DNA from: Oscillospiraceae bacterium
GTDB taxonomy: Bacteria > Bacillota > Clostridia > Oscillospirales > Oscillospiraceae
Reading direction: 5' to 3'
DNA length: 32,931 bases
Assembly: GCA_015067765.1 (NCBI GenBank)
Contig: SVLV01000016.1
Span: forward strand, 1-32,931
Below are positions 14,432 to 23,425 of this stretch, in pieces. Made by a program: the position numbers and the translations under genes. Every line of letters begins with the position of its first letter. The stretch's first letter is position 1. The notes beneath the pieces were generated by a model that saw nothing but the letters and a program-made list of their open reading frames with translations, made no database searches and was not told where the DNA came from.

Positions 14432-14472
14432 AAAAGAACTCCCCCGGTGTTTCATGTGAAACATCGGGGGAG
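14430..14472 (-). terminator. Intrinsic terminator of the mre-PBP2-GH13 unit with parS inside its stem
   Basis: A 16-base-pair stem (one mismatch, arms 14439-14454 and 14457-14472) is capped by the parS centre and followed on the minus strand by TTCTTTTTG. It begins six bases after the GH13 stop codon. The stem is CTCCCCCG plus one half of the parS palindrome on each side, so the same DNA is both terminator and ParB site. Confidence 0.8.
14448..14463. other. parS site with one substitution
   Basis: TGTTTCATGTGAAACA differs from consensus at one central base. Its centre is 32 bases (about three helical turns) from the perfect site beside it. It forms the upper half of a terminator hairpin. 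Confidence 0.85.
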
Positions 14473-14478
14473 AGTGAT

Positions 14479-16326
14479 TCAAGCGAGGATGAGTCCGCTC
14501 ATAGGTGGAACGGTCAGATGGAGCGCACCGTTCCAGGTAAAGAACTGCTGACCGGTCAGTGTATCGGTTGCCAGCAGATGATCCCAGGGGAGCGTAACAT
14601 CGCGGGCCTCCTGGCAGGCATTGAGGACCACCAGGGTCTGCTCCTGCTCTGTGTGGCGGAGGAATGCCAGAATGCCGCCCTCAGCGCGCAGATAGGAGAT
14701 ATCGCCGGATTGCAGAGAGGTGCGGTGACGGCGCAGATGGCCCAGTGTGCGGTAGAAATCCAAAAGGGAGGAGTTTTCGCGTCCCCATGGATAGGTTTGC
14801 CGATTGAGAGGATCCTCAAAGCCGGACATACCCACCTCGTCGCCGTAATAGACCGTGGGGGAGCCGGGGAAGCAGTACAGCAGCATGGCGCCTAACCGCA
14901 GACGGGAGATGCCGCGGAACTGCTCCTCGGCAGAGAGGGCGTAGGCGGCCCGCTGGGGCTTGGTTTCCGGAACACGGTCGGCCCCCAGTACCGTCAGGAT
15001 ACGGGGGGTATCATGGGTACCCAGGAAATTCATGCAGGAGAAGAAAGCGGGGCGGGGATAGTTTTCCCGGAGGGTCTCCATCTCCTCCCGGAAATCAGCC
15101 GCATCACCACCGGTGAGCCAGTTGAGGGCGGCGGTGCGGAAGGGATAATTCATCAAGCCGTGGGTCTCGCCGCCCAGCAGATAGCGTCGCCGCTGATCGT
15201 AGGCAATCTTGTTGCTGCCATCCTCCCAAACTTCACCGATAAGGATGCTGTCCGGAAACTCCTCCAGCATCACGGAGCGGATCTGCGCGATGAAATCATC
15301 GGGCAGCTCGTCAGCCACATCCAGGCGCCAACCGGAGGCGCCGGCCCGCAGCCAATGGCGGATCACTGAGTTCTCATTCTCGATAATAAAGTCGCGGTAA
15401 GCGGGGTGATTTTCCTCTACGGCAGGCAGAGTGTCGATGCCCCACCAGGAGTCGTATTCCCGAGGCCAGCAGGTAAACCGATACCAGTCATAATAGGGGG
15501 AGTCCGGACTTTGGGCGGCACCCAGCTCCGGATAGAATCCTTCGGCATTGAAATAACGGCTATTGCTGCCGTTGTGGTTGAATACACCGTCCAGCAAAAT
15601 GCGGATACCGTGAGCCTTGGCCTCCTGGCAGAGCAGACGGAAATCTTCCTCGGTTCCCAGCATGGGATCGATACGGAGATAATCTGCTGTGTTGTAGCGG
15701 TGGTTGGATTCCGATTCAAAGATTGGGCACAAATATAAAGTGGTGACCGACAGGCTTTGCAGATAACTGAGCTTGGAACGGATCCCGTTGAGGGAACCGC
15801 CAAAGAAATCATTGTTCAGAACCCGACCCGTGGCATTGGGGCCCACCACCGGCAGTTCATCCCACTGGCGGTGCACCACCCGGTGTCCCACCATTCCGTT
15901 GGCATCGGGCACATTCAACCGGCAGAATCGGTCTGGGAAAATCTGGTAACTGACACCGTCGCCAAACCACTGCGGCGTGGGCAGCGTGGGATCATAAACG
16001 GTCAGCTGCCAACGGTGCGGCCAACCGTCGCAATATCCATCCTTGCCGAGGTAGACATAACATCCGTCGGGGCGGGTGAAGCGAAAGGCGTACCACACCA
16101 GTTCCGGTTGTTCCGGCGCACAGATGCAGCCGGTGAAGGTGTCTGCAACAGCGGGGAGGGAGACCTCCTGCTGTTTGCCGGAAAACTCCTGCTGCAGCAA
16201 GACGGTACAGGCGGTGAATCCTTCGGCGGGATCGGGGCGGAGGGTCAAAGTGACGGACTGTCCGCAGCACACCGCGCCAAAGGGGTCTTTATAAGAGATG
16301 TCACGGGAGTTGTAGACAGGTCGCAT
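14479..16326 (-). CDS. GH13 alpha-amylase family enzyme (neopullulanase/cyclomaltodextrinase-like)
   Basis: 615 residues. An N-terminal beta-sandwich (about 1-125, CBM34-like) precedes a TIM-barrel with the four GH13 regions: LLDGVFNHNG (I), GWRLDVADE (II, nucleophile Asp), ILIGEVWED (III, acid/base Glu) and FLGTHDTPR (IV). A C-terminal beta domain ends in a short hydrophobic strand. There is no signal peptide, so it should act on maltodextrins or cyclodextrins inside the cell. It starts 10 bases after the PBP2 stop and uses GGAG inside the end of that gene, spaced rather far (13 bases), which suggests coupled, low-level translation. Why it is tied to cell-wall genes is not clear. Confidence 0.9.
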   Translation of the reverse strand: MRPVYNSRDISYKDPFGAVCCGQSVTLTLRPDPAEGFTACTVLLQQEFSGKQQEVSLPAVADTFTGCICAPEQPELVWYAFRFTRPDGCYVYLGKDGYCDGWPHRWQLTVYDPTLPTPQWFGDGVSYQIFPDRFCRLNVPDANGMVGHRVVHRQWDELPVVGPNATGRVLNNDFFGGSLNGIRSKLSYLQSLSVTTLYLCPIFESESNHRYNTADYLRIDPMLGTEEDFRLLCQEAKAHGIRILLDGVFNHNGSNSRYFNAEGFYPELGAAQSPDSPYYDWYRFTCWPREYDSWWGIDTLPAVEENHPAYRDFIIENENSVIRHWLRAGASGWRLDVADELPDDFIAQIRSVMLEEFPDSILIGEVWEDGSNKIAYDQRRRYLLGGETHGLMNYPFRTAALNWLTGGDAADFREEMETLRENYPRPAFFSCMNFLGTHDTPRILTVLGADRVPETKPQRAAYALSAEEQFRGISRLRLGAMLLYCFPGSPTVYYGDEVGMSGFEDPLNRQTYPWGRENSSLLDFYRTLGHLRRHRTSLQSGDISYLRAEGGILAFLRHTEQEQTLVVLNACQEARDVTLPWDHLLATDTLTGQQFFTWNGALHLTVPPMSGLILA

Positions 16327-16336
16327 AACAGTACTT

Positions 16337-18391
16337 TTACTCCAAAAGCGTATTTTCGCTCAGAATAGCGGTGCCAGTCTCCTCCTGAGAGAAGTAGGCA
16401 TTGATGATATCCACGGCGGTGGTGGCCAGAGCAGAGCCGGCGCCGCCCTTTTCGATGACAACAGCCACGGCGATCTCGGGATCGTCATAGGGGGCATAGG
16501 CTACGAACACACCGTTGGCAATGTCGGTACCCACCTGAGCGGAACCGGTCTTGGCGCCGGCATCTACCACGCAGCGAGAGAACTGACCCCACAGACTGCC
16601 GCGGGTCAGGTCATAAGTGCCCTTTTTGATGGCCTGCAAGGTGCTTGCGCTGAGCTCCACACTGCTGACAGGCTCCTCATCATAGACGTAGATCATGGAG
16701 GAGTTGTCGTAGCTCTTGACATTTTTCAGCAGGTGCGCCTCATAGCGGTCGCCGCCGCCTACCAGAGTTGCCACATAGTTGGCCATCTGCAGAGGGGTAA
16801 ACAGGTTGTAGGACTGGCCGATGGCCGCCGTAATAGTCTGGCCATCCGTCCATTCCAGATCCGCCTCCTCGGCATACTCGGGGCTTGCCAGAGCACCGGC
16901 GGAATCGCCGATTTCAATGCCGGTGTGCTGGCCCAGACCAAACTTGGAGGCGTAGTAATTGAGGGTATCGATACCGGTCAGACGGCCCACTTCATAGAAG
17001 AAGTAGTTGCAGGAGACCGTAATGGCCTGGGAAACATTGATGGCACCGTGGGTGCCGCCGCCCTGCCGGTAGATCCAGCACTGGGGCTGGGGGAAGGCGT
17101 AGTAGGTATAGATGCCGCGGTCACGGATCGTGGAGGAGGGGGTGATGATGCCAGCCTCCAGTGCGGCGGCAGAGGTACAAAGCTTAAAGGTGGAGCCGGG
17201 GGCATAGGTGCCGTTGACTGCGCGGTTGAACATGGGCAGCCGTTCATCTGCCAGAAGCTGCGAATAGTCCTGACTGAATGTCTCCAGATTGTAGGTGGGA
17301 TAGGAGGCCAAGGCCAGCACTTCACCGGTGCCGACACCGATCACAGCAGCGGCACCGCCACGGGCGATGCCGTCGACTTTGGTCATGCCCTCGATGTTCT
17401 TGGCCAGTGCATCCTCTGCCGCTTTCTGCAGGTCAATATCGATGGTCAGAGAGACGGTGCCGCCGGGCTGGGGCTCCTTGGTGTAGAGCTCACCGGTGAT
17501 TTTTCCGTTGGTATCGGTGGTGATGAGACGAGTGCCGTCCACACCGTGGAGATATTCCTCAAAGGCCTCTTCCACACCGCCTTTGCCGACCAGAGCGTCC
17601 ATGGAGTAGCCTTTGTCCTTATAGCCGATATAGCCAGTTTCCTCGTCACTCTCCCAGTCCTCGGCAAAAATACGGCTGATGCGGCCCAGAATATGGGCGG
17701 CATAGGTGGTGTTGTAAACGCGGGCAGAGGAGATGCCGGTGCTGACGCCCTCATAATGGCCGTCCACCACCTGACTGATCAGCTCCACAGGAACATCCTC
17801 GGCCAGCACATAGCTGCTGCGGGTCTCCAGCTCATAGCGAATGCCCACAATATAGCGGGCCTGCTGTTCATTATACTGATCGCTGACGGAAAACATCTCC
17901 CGCAGCTGCCGAATAAATTCCTCTGCATTGACCTGCGGGGCGACATGGGTATCATTGGAACGGAAGGGAATTTTCTCGCCCTTCAGCCAGGAGGCAAAGG
18001 TGTTGGGGTTCTGGGGGATCTGATAGGCAAAGGGGGTGGACAGAGTCACCGGAAGGGTATCTTCCCAGAGGATATCATTGCGCTGGCACAGTTCTACCAG
18101 ACGGAGAATGGCGGCATTGAGAGTCTCATCATCCTCAAAGGAGGATTCAGAAAACTCCAGTGTATAGGTCAGTCGGTTAGATACCAGAACTTTGCCGTTG
18201 CGGTCCGTGATGATACCGCGGGAGGCCTCAACTTCCTCGATGTTGGCATGACTGACCAGCGACCGGGCACGATACTCGGTGCCATTAATAATTTGAATCT
18301 GATAGAGATTGAACAGAAAAATCAAAATCATAGCGCCCAAAAAGCAGCCCAAGGCCAGCAGGCGGTTTTTCAGAGGATGGGGGTTTTTCAA
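16337..18391 (-). CDS. mrdA: Penicillin-binding protein 2, class B transpeptidase
   Basis: 684 residues from a TTG start. One N-terminal membrane helix (about 9-29), a PBP dimer/pedestal domain with inserts, and a transpeptidase domain with the three catalytic motifs: STFK (in YAPGSTFKLC), SCN and KTG (in DAGAKTGSAQ). It cross-links lateral-wall peptidoglycan as part of the elongasome with MreC and MreD. The TTG follows AGGAGG by five bases; the frame extends 60 codons further into mreD, but that part encodes no PBP-like sequence. MreB and RodA are not in the window. Confidence 0.93.
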   Translation of the reverse strand: MKNPHPLKNRLLALGCFLGAMILIFLFNLYQIQIINGTEYRARSLVSHANIEEVEASRGIITDRNGKVLVSNRLTYTLEFSESSFEDDETLNAAILRLVELCQRNDILWEDTLPVTLSTPFAYQIPQNPNTFASWLKGEKIPFRSNDTHVAPQVNAEEFIRQLREMFSVSDQYNEQQARYIVGIRYELETRSSYVLAEDVPVELISQVVDGHYEGVSTGISSARVYNTTYAAHILGRISRIFAEDWESDEETGYIGYKDKGYSMDALVGKGGVEEAFEEYLHGVDGTRLITTDTNGKITGELYTKEPQPGGTVSLTIDIDLQKAAEDALAKNIEGMTKVDGIARGGAAAVIGVGTGEVLALASYPTYNLETFSQDYSQLLADERLPMFNRAVNGTYAPGSTFKLCTSAAALEAGIITPSSTIRDRGIYTYYAFPQPQCWIYRQGGGTHGAINVSQAITVSCNYFFYEVGRLTGIDTLNYYASKFGLGQHTGIEIGDSAGALASPEYAEEADLEWTDGQTITAAIGQSYNLFTPLQMANYVATLVGGGDRYEAHLLKNVKSYDNSSMIYVYDEEPVSSVELSASTLQAIKKGTYDLTRGSLWGQFSRCVVDAGAKTGSAQVGTDIANGVFVAYAPYDDPEIAVAVVIEKGGAGSALATTAVDIINAYFSQEETGTAILSENTLLE

Positions 18392-18425
18392 GAGGACCTC
18401 CTTTCCGGAACAGGAGTTTGCAGAC

Positions 18426-18932
18426 TCAGTCCCAATTGGTTTTGCGGTGGACCTGCAGCAGCAGGAGATAGACGAGAGGCAGCAGGGGGAGAGTGAGAAG
18501 CATTTCCCGCAGGATAAGATCCATAGCTGCCCAAAGGGCTGTCGGATTGTTGTAGATCTGCAGCAATGCATGCAGCAGATCCGTCAGCAGCAGACACAGC
18601 GTGCCGTTGATGAGGCTGCAGGAAAATTTGGCGGCGATCAGACGCGCAGCAATCAGCGCGCAGGGAATAGCCGAGACAAGGAAAATCAGGGAATAAAAGA
18701 ATGCAAATGGGGGAGAGAGCAGCAGGTCGCAGAGGACGCCCAGGCCCAAAGCATACGCCGCGGCCTGATGGGGCTGCTCCAGTGTGGCAACTACTGCCAC
18801 CAGAAGAGGCAGCAAAAACGGATGTGTATCCAGCAGGTGAATATGGACCAGAACAAATTGCTGCAGAAGAAGCAGCAGCAGAGAAACCGCCCCATAAAGA
18901 CCCCATTTAAAGGCGAGATCGCGTTGTGTCAT
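18426..18932 (-). CDS. mreD: Rod shape-determining membrane protein MreD
   Basis: 168 residues, very hydrophobic, with five or six membrane helices and short loops, in the size range of MreD. Sequence conservation in this family is low; the identification rests on topology and on its place between mreC and PBP2. It is a membrane component of the elongasome. Start ATG seven bases after GAGGAGG. Confidence 0.88.
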   Translation of the reverse strand: MTQRDLAFKWGLYGAVSLLLLLLQQFVLVHIHLLDTHPFLLPLLVAVVATLEQPHQAAAYALGLGVLCDLLLSPPFAFFYSLIFLVSAIPCALIAARLIAAKFSCSLINGTLCLLLTDLLHALLQIYNNPTALWAAMDLILREMLLTLPLLPLVYLLLLQVHRKTNWD

Positions 18933-18943
18933 ACAAATCCTCC

Positions 18944-19783
18944 TCAGTCAATGACCTGAAAGTCGGTGATGACAAAAACCTGAACCAAGCGATCCAAATT
19001 TACCTTAGGTACGATCTCGGCATACTGGGTTAGACCGGAGTCGTCCGTTTTGACCTCTTCCACCGTGCCAATGACCAGGTCGGAGGGATAATATCCCCCC
19101 AAACCGGAGGTGAGGATCAGGTCACCTCCGATGAGAGAGCTTTCGCCGGTGAGATAACTGAGCTTCAGCTTTTTCTGGCTCATCAGCTGCAGGTCACCCA
19201 TGGAAACAGCGGTCTCGTTGGTGCGGAAAACGGTAGCACCCATCTGGAAGCTGGTATCCAGAACCGTGGAAACGGTGGACCAATTCATGCCAACCTCTGT
19301 AATCACACCCACCAGAAAGCCCTGGTCATCTACCACACAATCCCCCAAAGCCACGTTGCAGGAGGTGCCTCGGTTGAGGGTCAGTGTAGAGGCCCAGTTG
19401 GAAGCGCTGCGCTGGGTGATGGTTGCAGATTCAAAGACAAAATCCCTGCGCTGCTGGCGCAGATTCAGAAGGTTGCGCAAACGCTCATTTTCCTGACTGT
19501 CCGTCTGAGCTTGTCGCAGGGCCTCCTCCAGTTGGGCGATCTCCCGACGCAGGGCATCATTTTCTTCCTGCAGCTGGTTCACATCCTCAAACTGTCCGCG
19601 GATACCATCAAACCACTCCGTGATGGCGGCGGCAGCGGAACGGAAGGGAGAGGCAATGACCCCGGCAGCATTTTCCAGAATGCTGCTGCCGGACCCCAGG
19701 ATCGAGAACAGGGACAGAGTCACCATGATCACTGCGGCGGCGGCCAATAGCCATATGCCATTCTTGTTCCAAAATCGTTTCAT
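18944..19783 (-). CDS. mreC: Rod shape-determining protein MreC
   Basis: 279 residues: a short cytoplasmic tail, a membrane helix (about 9-30), a coiled coil (about 66-110, QLQEENDALRREIAQLEEAL and onward), and two beta-barrel domains that include GDCVVDDQGFLVGVITEVG and SGLGGYYPSDLVIGTV. It dimerises outside the membrane and activates PBP2. Start ATG after AAGGAGC. Eleven bases separate it from mreD. Confidence 0.95.
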   Translation of the reverse strand: MKRFWNKNGIWLLAAAAVIMVTLSLFSILGSGSSILENAAGVIASPFRSAAAAITEWFDGIRGQFEDVNQLQEENDALRREIAQLEEALRQAQTDSQENERLRNLLNLRQQRRDFVFESATITQRSASNWASTLTLNRGTSCNVALGDCVVDDQGFLVGVITEVGMNWSTVSTVLDTSFQMGATVFRTNETAVSMGDLQLMSQKKLKLSYLTGESSLIGGDLILTSGLGGYYPSDLVIGTVEEVKTDDSGLTQYAEIVPKVNLDRLVQVFVITDFQVID

Positions 19784-19795
19784 CAGTTTAGCTCC

Positions 19796-20374
19796 TTAAG
19801 CTAAGAGTGTCACTCCAAAATCAGCCAGCATACGGCTCAGCAGGAGAACAGGAAGCCCCATCACATTGAAAAAGTCTCCATCGATCCGCTCCACCAGCAA
19901 TGCGCCCTTACCCTGCACACCGTAACTGCCCGCTTTGTCCATGGGCTCGCCGGTGCGGATATAGGCCAGCAGTTCCTCCCTGCTGGCAGGGCGAAAATAG
20001 ACATCTGTAGATTGTGCGCAGGTCTGTACGCGATCACCCTGCCGCACGGTTACACCGGTGCAGACGGTATGATGCCGCCCGGCCAGTGCCGTCAGCATAG
20101 CCAGCGCATCCGCCTCATCTGTAGGCTTGCCCAGGCGCTTGTCATCCAGAAACACCATGGTGTCGGCGGTGATGATGATGGCATCCTCCGGACAGAGCTC
20201 CTTTGCTGCCCGGGACTTTGCCAGCGAGATGTGGCAGACAACTTCCTGTGGAGTCAGATCGGCCGGGAAACTCTCCTCTGCCTGAGGGACGACCACATCA
20301 AAATGCTCGATACCCATACGTTGCAGCAGCTCCTGCCGACGGGGAGATCCGGAAGCCAATACAATATGTGCCAT
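19796..20374 (-). CDS. maf: Maf family nucleoside triphosphate pyrophosphatase
   Basis: 192 residues with the Maf signature LASGSPRRQELL at the N-terminus, the SLAKSRAAK segment, ADTMVFLDDKRLGKPTDEADA and the closing YGVQGKGALLVERIDGDFFNVMGLP. It hydrolyses dTTP, UTP or modified nucleotides to monophosphates and can affect septum formation. It is 5 bases after dut, placing two nucleotide-sanitising enzymes together, and 12 bases before mreC, a common Firmicutes arrangement. Confidence 0.95.
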   Translation of the reverse strand: MAHIVLASGSPRRQELLQRMGIEHFDVVVPQAEESFPADLTPQEVVCHISLAKSRAAKELCPEDAIIITADTMVFLDDKRLGKPTDEADALAMLTALAGRHHTVCTGVTVRQGDRVQTCAQSTDVYFRPASREELLAYIRTGEPMDKAGSYGVQGKGALLVERIDGDFFNVMGLPVLLLSRMLADFGVTLLA

Positions 20375-20379
20375 AGGTC

Positions 20380-20829
20380 TTACCGTCCCGTAGAGCCGAA
20401 GCCACCGGCTCCGCGCTCGGTCTCATCCAGCTCCTGCACAAACTGCAGTTGCGGCTGCAGGACAGGGGTTACCATCAGCTGGGCGATCCGATCGCCGGGC
20501 TGGATCACATAGGTCTCCTGAGAGAGATTCACCAGACCAACTCCGATTTCGCCCCGGTAATCACTGTCGATCACGCCCACACCGTTGGACAGGCAGATGC
20601 CTTTCTTGATGCCCAGACCGCTGCGGGCAAAGACCAATGCTACATAAGCGGGGGAGGGCAGAGCGATGGCAATGCCGGTGGGAACCATGCAGCGCTGACC
20701 GGGGGCCAAAGTGATGGCCTCATCCATGCAGGCGCACAGATCCATGGCGGCGGATCCGGCTGTGGCAAAATGGGGGGCGGGGAAATCTCTGCCCACCTTA
20801 GGGGACAGAGCCTTGATTTTCAGTTCCAT
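20380..20829 (-). CDS. dut: dUTP diphosphatase
   Basis: 149 residues, the trimeric dUTPase type. All five motifs are present: AGSAAMDLCA (I), ARSGLGIKKGI (II), GVIDSDYRGEI (III), GDRIAQLM (IV) and the C-terminal arm RGAGGFGSTGR (V). It converts dUTP to dUMP and keeps uracil out of DNA. First gene of the dut-maf-mreCD-mrdA-GH13 unit. The 73-base AT-rich gap upstream must hold the promoter, but no convincing -35/-10 pair stands out. Confidence 0.96.
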   Translation of the reverse strand: MELKIKALSPKVGRDFPAPHFATAGSAAMDLCACMDEAITLAPGQRCMVPTGIAIALPSPAYVALVFARSGLGIKKGICLSNGVGVIDSDYRGEIGVGLVNLSQETYVIQPGDRIAQLMVTPVLQPQLQFVQELDETERGAGGFGSTGR

Positions 20830-20902
20830 AGTATCACCTGTTTTCTGATTTTTGAAAACTATTTGTAAAATAAATGTAAATTATTACGAAAAGTATACAA
20901 AA

Positions 20903-22978
20903 TTATTCGACGCCACGATAGAAAAGGCCGCGGGTATAGCGCTGAGGAGCCCAGTCACCCTGTCCCTGATAGCGGCGGAGGATGGCGGCACACTCCTGTG
21001 CAGACTCCGTGGTAAAACGCAGGCGGGCATAGGTCAGGCCCATCTGCTGCCACTCGGGTTTATCGGCCAGAAACAGCACCTGGCTGTTCTGAATCTCACA
21101 GCGGTGGCCGTGGGCCGGCAGCAGGGGGAAGTGGGCACCGGTGCGGTCCACCAGATCGTTGTCCTCCTGGCAGGAGCAGGTGCCGGTATTTCCAATGACG
21201 CAGTTCTCTGTGATCATCAGGGGCAGCCGCCCGTAGACGATGGCCTCGCAGGGGAGATATTTTTTCATATCCCGCACCTGCTGATGACGCAGCTCAAAGG
21301 ACACGGTAGCGGTATCCAAACCCAGATCCCGCAAAAACAGCAGGGAGCGGGAGTTAAACACATTCATGCCAAAATCACCCCGGATCTCCAGACCCAGTCC
21401 CTCCACAACAGGAAGGTGGCCCAGATTTCCCACTGCCACAGCAGAGAGAAGGGGGGCATAGGTTTGCAGCTTGCTGCGAAAGGCAGTCTCGTCCTCCGTG
21501 CGGAAGATGCGGGGCAGGACAGCGCAGAACCTGCCGCGGCCGGCATACCGGGCCAGATCCACCTGATCCAGCAGTTCCAGAGGCAGGTAGATCATCTCAC
21601 AGTCCAGCAGCGCATCCGTCAGCTGCTCCGGGCGGGTGATGGAGCAGGTGAGAAGGGGTTTGCTGGGGGCCTTGGGCGCCTCGGGCAGCGGAGCGGGGGG
21701 CAGGGTGCGGCGCTCCGGCATGGCCAGCAGATCCTGCTCCAGCAGAGACAGGACATCCCGGCGCATGGCATTGATAGCGCTGGCAGGCAGCATCAGCCCC
21801 TCATCCAGTGAAACGGTGATGCAGGCGGGGGCGAATGCCGTGCCGCCGGTCTTGGCCAGCCGCTGCTTCAGATCCTCCTCGGTGAGGGGGCGATTGCGGG
21901 CCGGCTCCGGAATGGGGCCGGATACGGTGCGAAGGTACACCCGGTCATTTTGTTCCACACGGGCGGTCAATGTGGCCGGTACACCGGTGCGAAGACACAG
22001 GTCCAAAGTCACAGAAAGGCGGCGGTTGTCCACCCCGTTTTCATAGGTGGCAGCTGCCTTCTGAAACAGTTCCCTGGGTTCCGGCAGGTTCTCCGGGCGG
22101 GTGCCGAACATCTGCGGGCCCTTTTTCCCCTGCCAGTACCAATCCGTAAAGCCGCTGCGGGAAAAGGCCTGTTCCAGCTGACGCAGTTCCTCACGGTTGG
22201 GCTTGCGTCCCTCATCCAGCAGGCGGCGATAAATAGAGGTGATTACTGCCACATACTCCGGACGCTTCATGCGGCCCTCCAGCTTCAGGGAGGCCACACC
22301 CATCTGCTCCATCTGCCGCAGTTCGGCAGAGAGATTGGCATCCTTCAGACTCAGAGGATACTGATCCCGGCAGGGCCCGTTGACCCCATAGGGCAGGCGG
22401 CAGGGCTGGGCACAACGGCCGCGGTTTCCGCTGCGGCCTCCGATGAGGGCGCTCATGGCGCACTGGCCGGAATAGCACATGCACAGGGCGCCGTGGCCGA
22501 AGATCTCTACTTCCGCCCCGCAATCCCGACAGATGGGATCAATATCCGCTGCAGACAACTCGCGGGCCAGAACTACCCGCTCCAAACCCTGTTGAGCGGC
22601 CAGCTTTGCACCGCCCAAGGTGTGCAGACTCATCTGTGTGCTGGCATGCAGAGGGAGATCCGGTGCCGCTTCCCGGGCCAGGTGCCAGACGCCCCAGTCC
22701 TGAACCAGGACGGCATCTACACCCATTTGAGATGCGCGATGCAGCACATGGGTAGCTTCCTCCATCTCGCGGTCTGTCAGCAGAATGTTCATGGTCAGGT
22801 ATACCTTGACCCCGTGCAAATGGCAATAAGAAACCGCCGCCGAGAATTCCTCGTCGGTGAAGTTTTTGGCGTTGCGGCGAGCATTGAAGTTGCCGAAGGC
22901 CATATAGACGGCATCCGCACCGTTTTGTACGGCGGCAATCAGGGATTCCTGAGAGCCGGCAGGGCAGAGCAGCTCCAT
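20903..22978 (-). CDS. U32 family protein (RlhA/TrhP-like RNA hydroxylase) with DUF3656-type extension
   Basis: 691 residues. The first 300 contain the U32 signature EIFGHGALCMCYSGQCAMS and a cysteine set C166, C173, C189, C193 (GRCAQPC) that binds an iron-sulfur cluster in the family. The remaining half matches the long forms with a DUF3656-like region, including a second cysteine group (GNTGTCSCQED). Long members include RlhA, which hydroxylates C2501 of 23S rRNA; shorter TrhP proteins make ho5U34 in tRNA with prephenate. Which RNA this one modifies is not settled by sequence. The older label is peptidase U32, but proteolysis is doubtful. It starts 6 bases after zapA and has no clear ribosome site, suggesting coupling. 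Confidence 0.85.
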   Translation of the reverse strand: MELLCPAGSQESLIAAVQNGADAVYMAFGNFNARRNAKNFTDEEFSAAVSYCHLHGVKVYLTMNILLTDREMEEATHVLHRASQMGVDAVLVQDWGVWHLAREAAPDLPLHASTQMSLHTLGGAKLAAQQGLERVVLARELSAADIDPICRDCGAEVEIFGHGALCMCYSGQCAMSALIGGRSGNRGRCAQPCRLPYGVNGPCRDQYPLSLKDANLSAELRQMEQMGVASLKLEGRMKRPEYVAVITSIYRRLLDEGRKPNREELRQLEQAFSRSGFTDWYWQGKKGPQMFGTRPENLPEPRELFQKAAATYENGVDNRRLSVTLDLCLRTGVPATLTARVEQNDRVYLRTVSGPIPEPARNRPLTEEDLKQRLAKTGGTAFAPACITVSLDEGLMLPASAINAMRRDVLSLLEQDLLAMPERRTLPPAPLPEAPKAPSKPLLTCSITRPEQLTDALLDCEMIYLPLELLDQVDLARYAGRGRFCAVLPRIFRTEDETAFRSKLQTYAPLLSAVAVGNLGHLPVVEGLGLEIRGDFGMNVFNSRSLLFLRDLGLDTATVSFELRHQQVRDMKKYLPCEAIVYGRLPLMITENCVIGNTGTCSCQEDNDLVDRTGAHFPLLPAHGHRCEIQNSQVLFLADKPEWQQMGLTYARLRFTTESAQECAAILRRYQGQGDWAPQRYTRGLFYRGVE

Positions 22979-22984
22979 GTAAGT

Positions 22985-23299
22985 TTACTTGCGGTTCTGG
23001 GCCTTGAACAGCTGGCGCTTCAGCTCGGAGACCTCGTTCTTGGCCTGCGTGGCCTCGTCCAGATAGGTCTTCAGCTGGCGGCGCAGATTCTCAGAGGTCT
23101 CCTGTGCCTTGAACAGCTCATCGGCCAGGTTCACAGCAGCCAGCACAGCGGCATCACTGCGACCCACGCGGGCCTGCTCCATCAGCTGGGACATTTTCTC
23201 GTCCACCAGACGGCCCACCTTCTCCATGTACTCCGCCTGCTCGTCAGCTACCAGCGTGTACTCATCTCCGCAGATGGTCATGGTCACTCGATTTGCCAT
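22985..23299 (-). CDS. zapA: Cell division protein ZapA
   Basis: 104 residues. The N-terminal ZapA globular part is clear (RVTMTICGDEYTLVADE, EYMEKVGRLVDEKM), followed by a long coiled coil to the C-terminus. It bundles FtsZ filaments at the Z-ring. The ATG is seven bases after AGGAGG. It leads a two-gene unit with the U32 protein and is divergent from dnaD. Confidence 0.93.
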   Translation of the reverse strand: MANRVTMTICGDEYTLVADEQAEYMEKVGRLVDEKMSQLMEQARVGRSDAAVLAAVNLADELFKAQETSENLRRQLKTYLDEATQAKNEVSELKRQLFKAQNRK

Positions 23300-23348
23300 A
23301 ATAACCTCCTGTCTCCGGTTTCCCGGTGCACATAATGATACAGAATGT

Positions 23349-23377
23349 ATTATACCACAATTTTTAAGCGGTGAAAG
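23349..23377 (-). promoter_or_regulatory. Extended -10 promoter of zapA
   Basis: TGG + TATAAT (23349-23354) on the minus strand with a weak -35 CTTTCA at 17 bases. Transcription would start roughly 45 bases ahead of zapA. It faces away from the dnaD promoter in a 188-base divergent region. Confidence 0.65.
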
Positions 23378-23425
23378 CACTTTCTGCGGAAAAAAGGAAA
23401 TTTATAAAAAAGTAGGCGTCCTGCC

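Noticed and set aside
20830-20902. Promoter in the AT-rich gap ahead of dut
   Set aside because: Several TATACT/TTTACA-like words exist, but no pair has suitable spacing, so no site is called although a promoter is expected.
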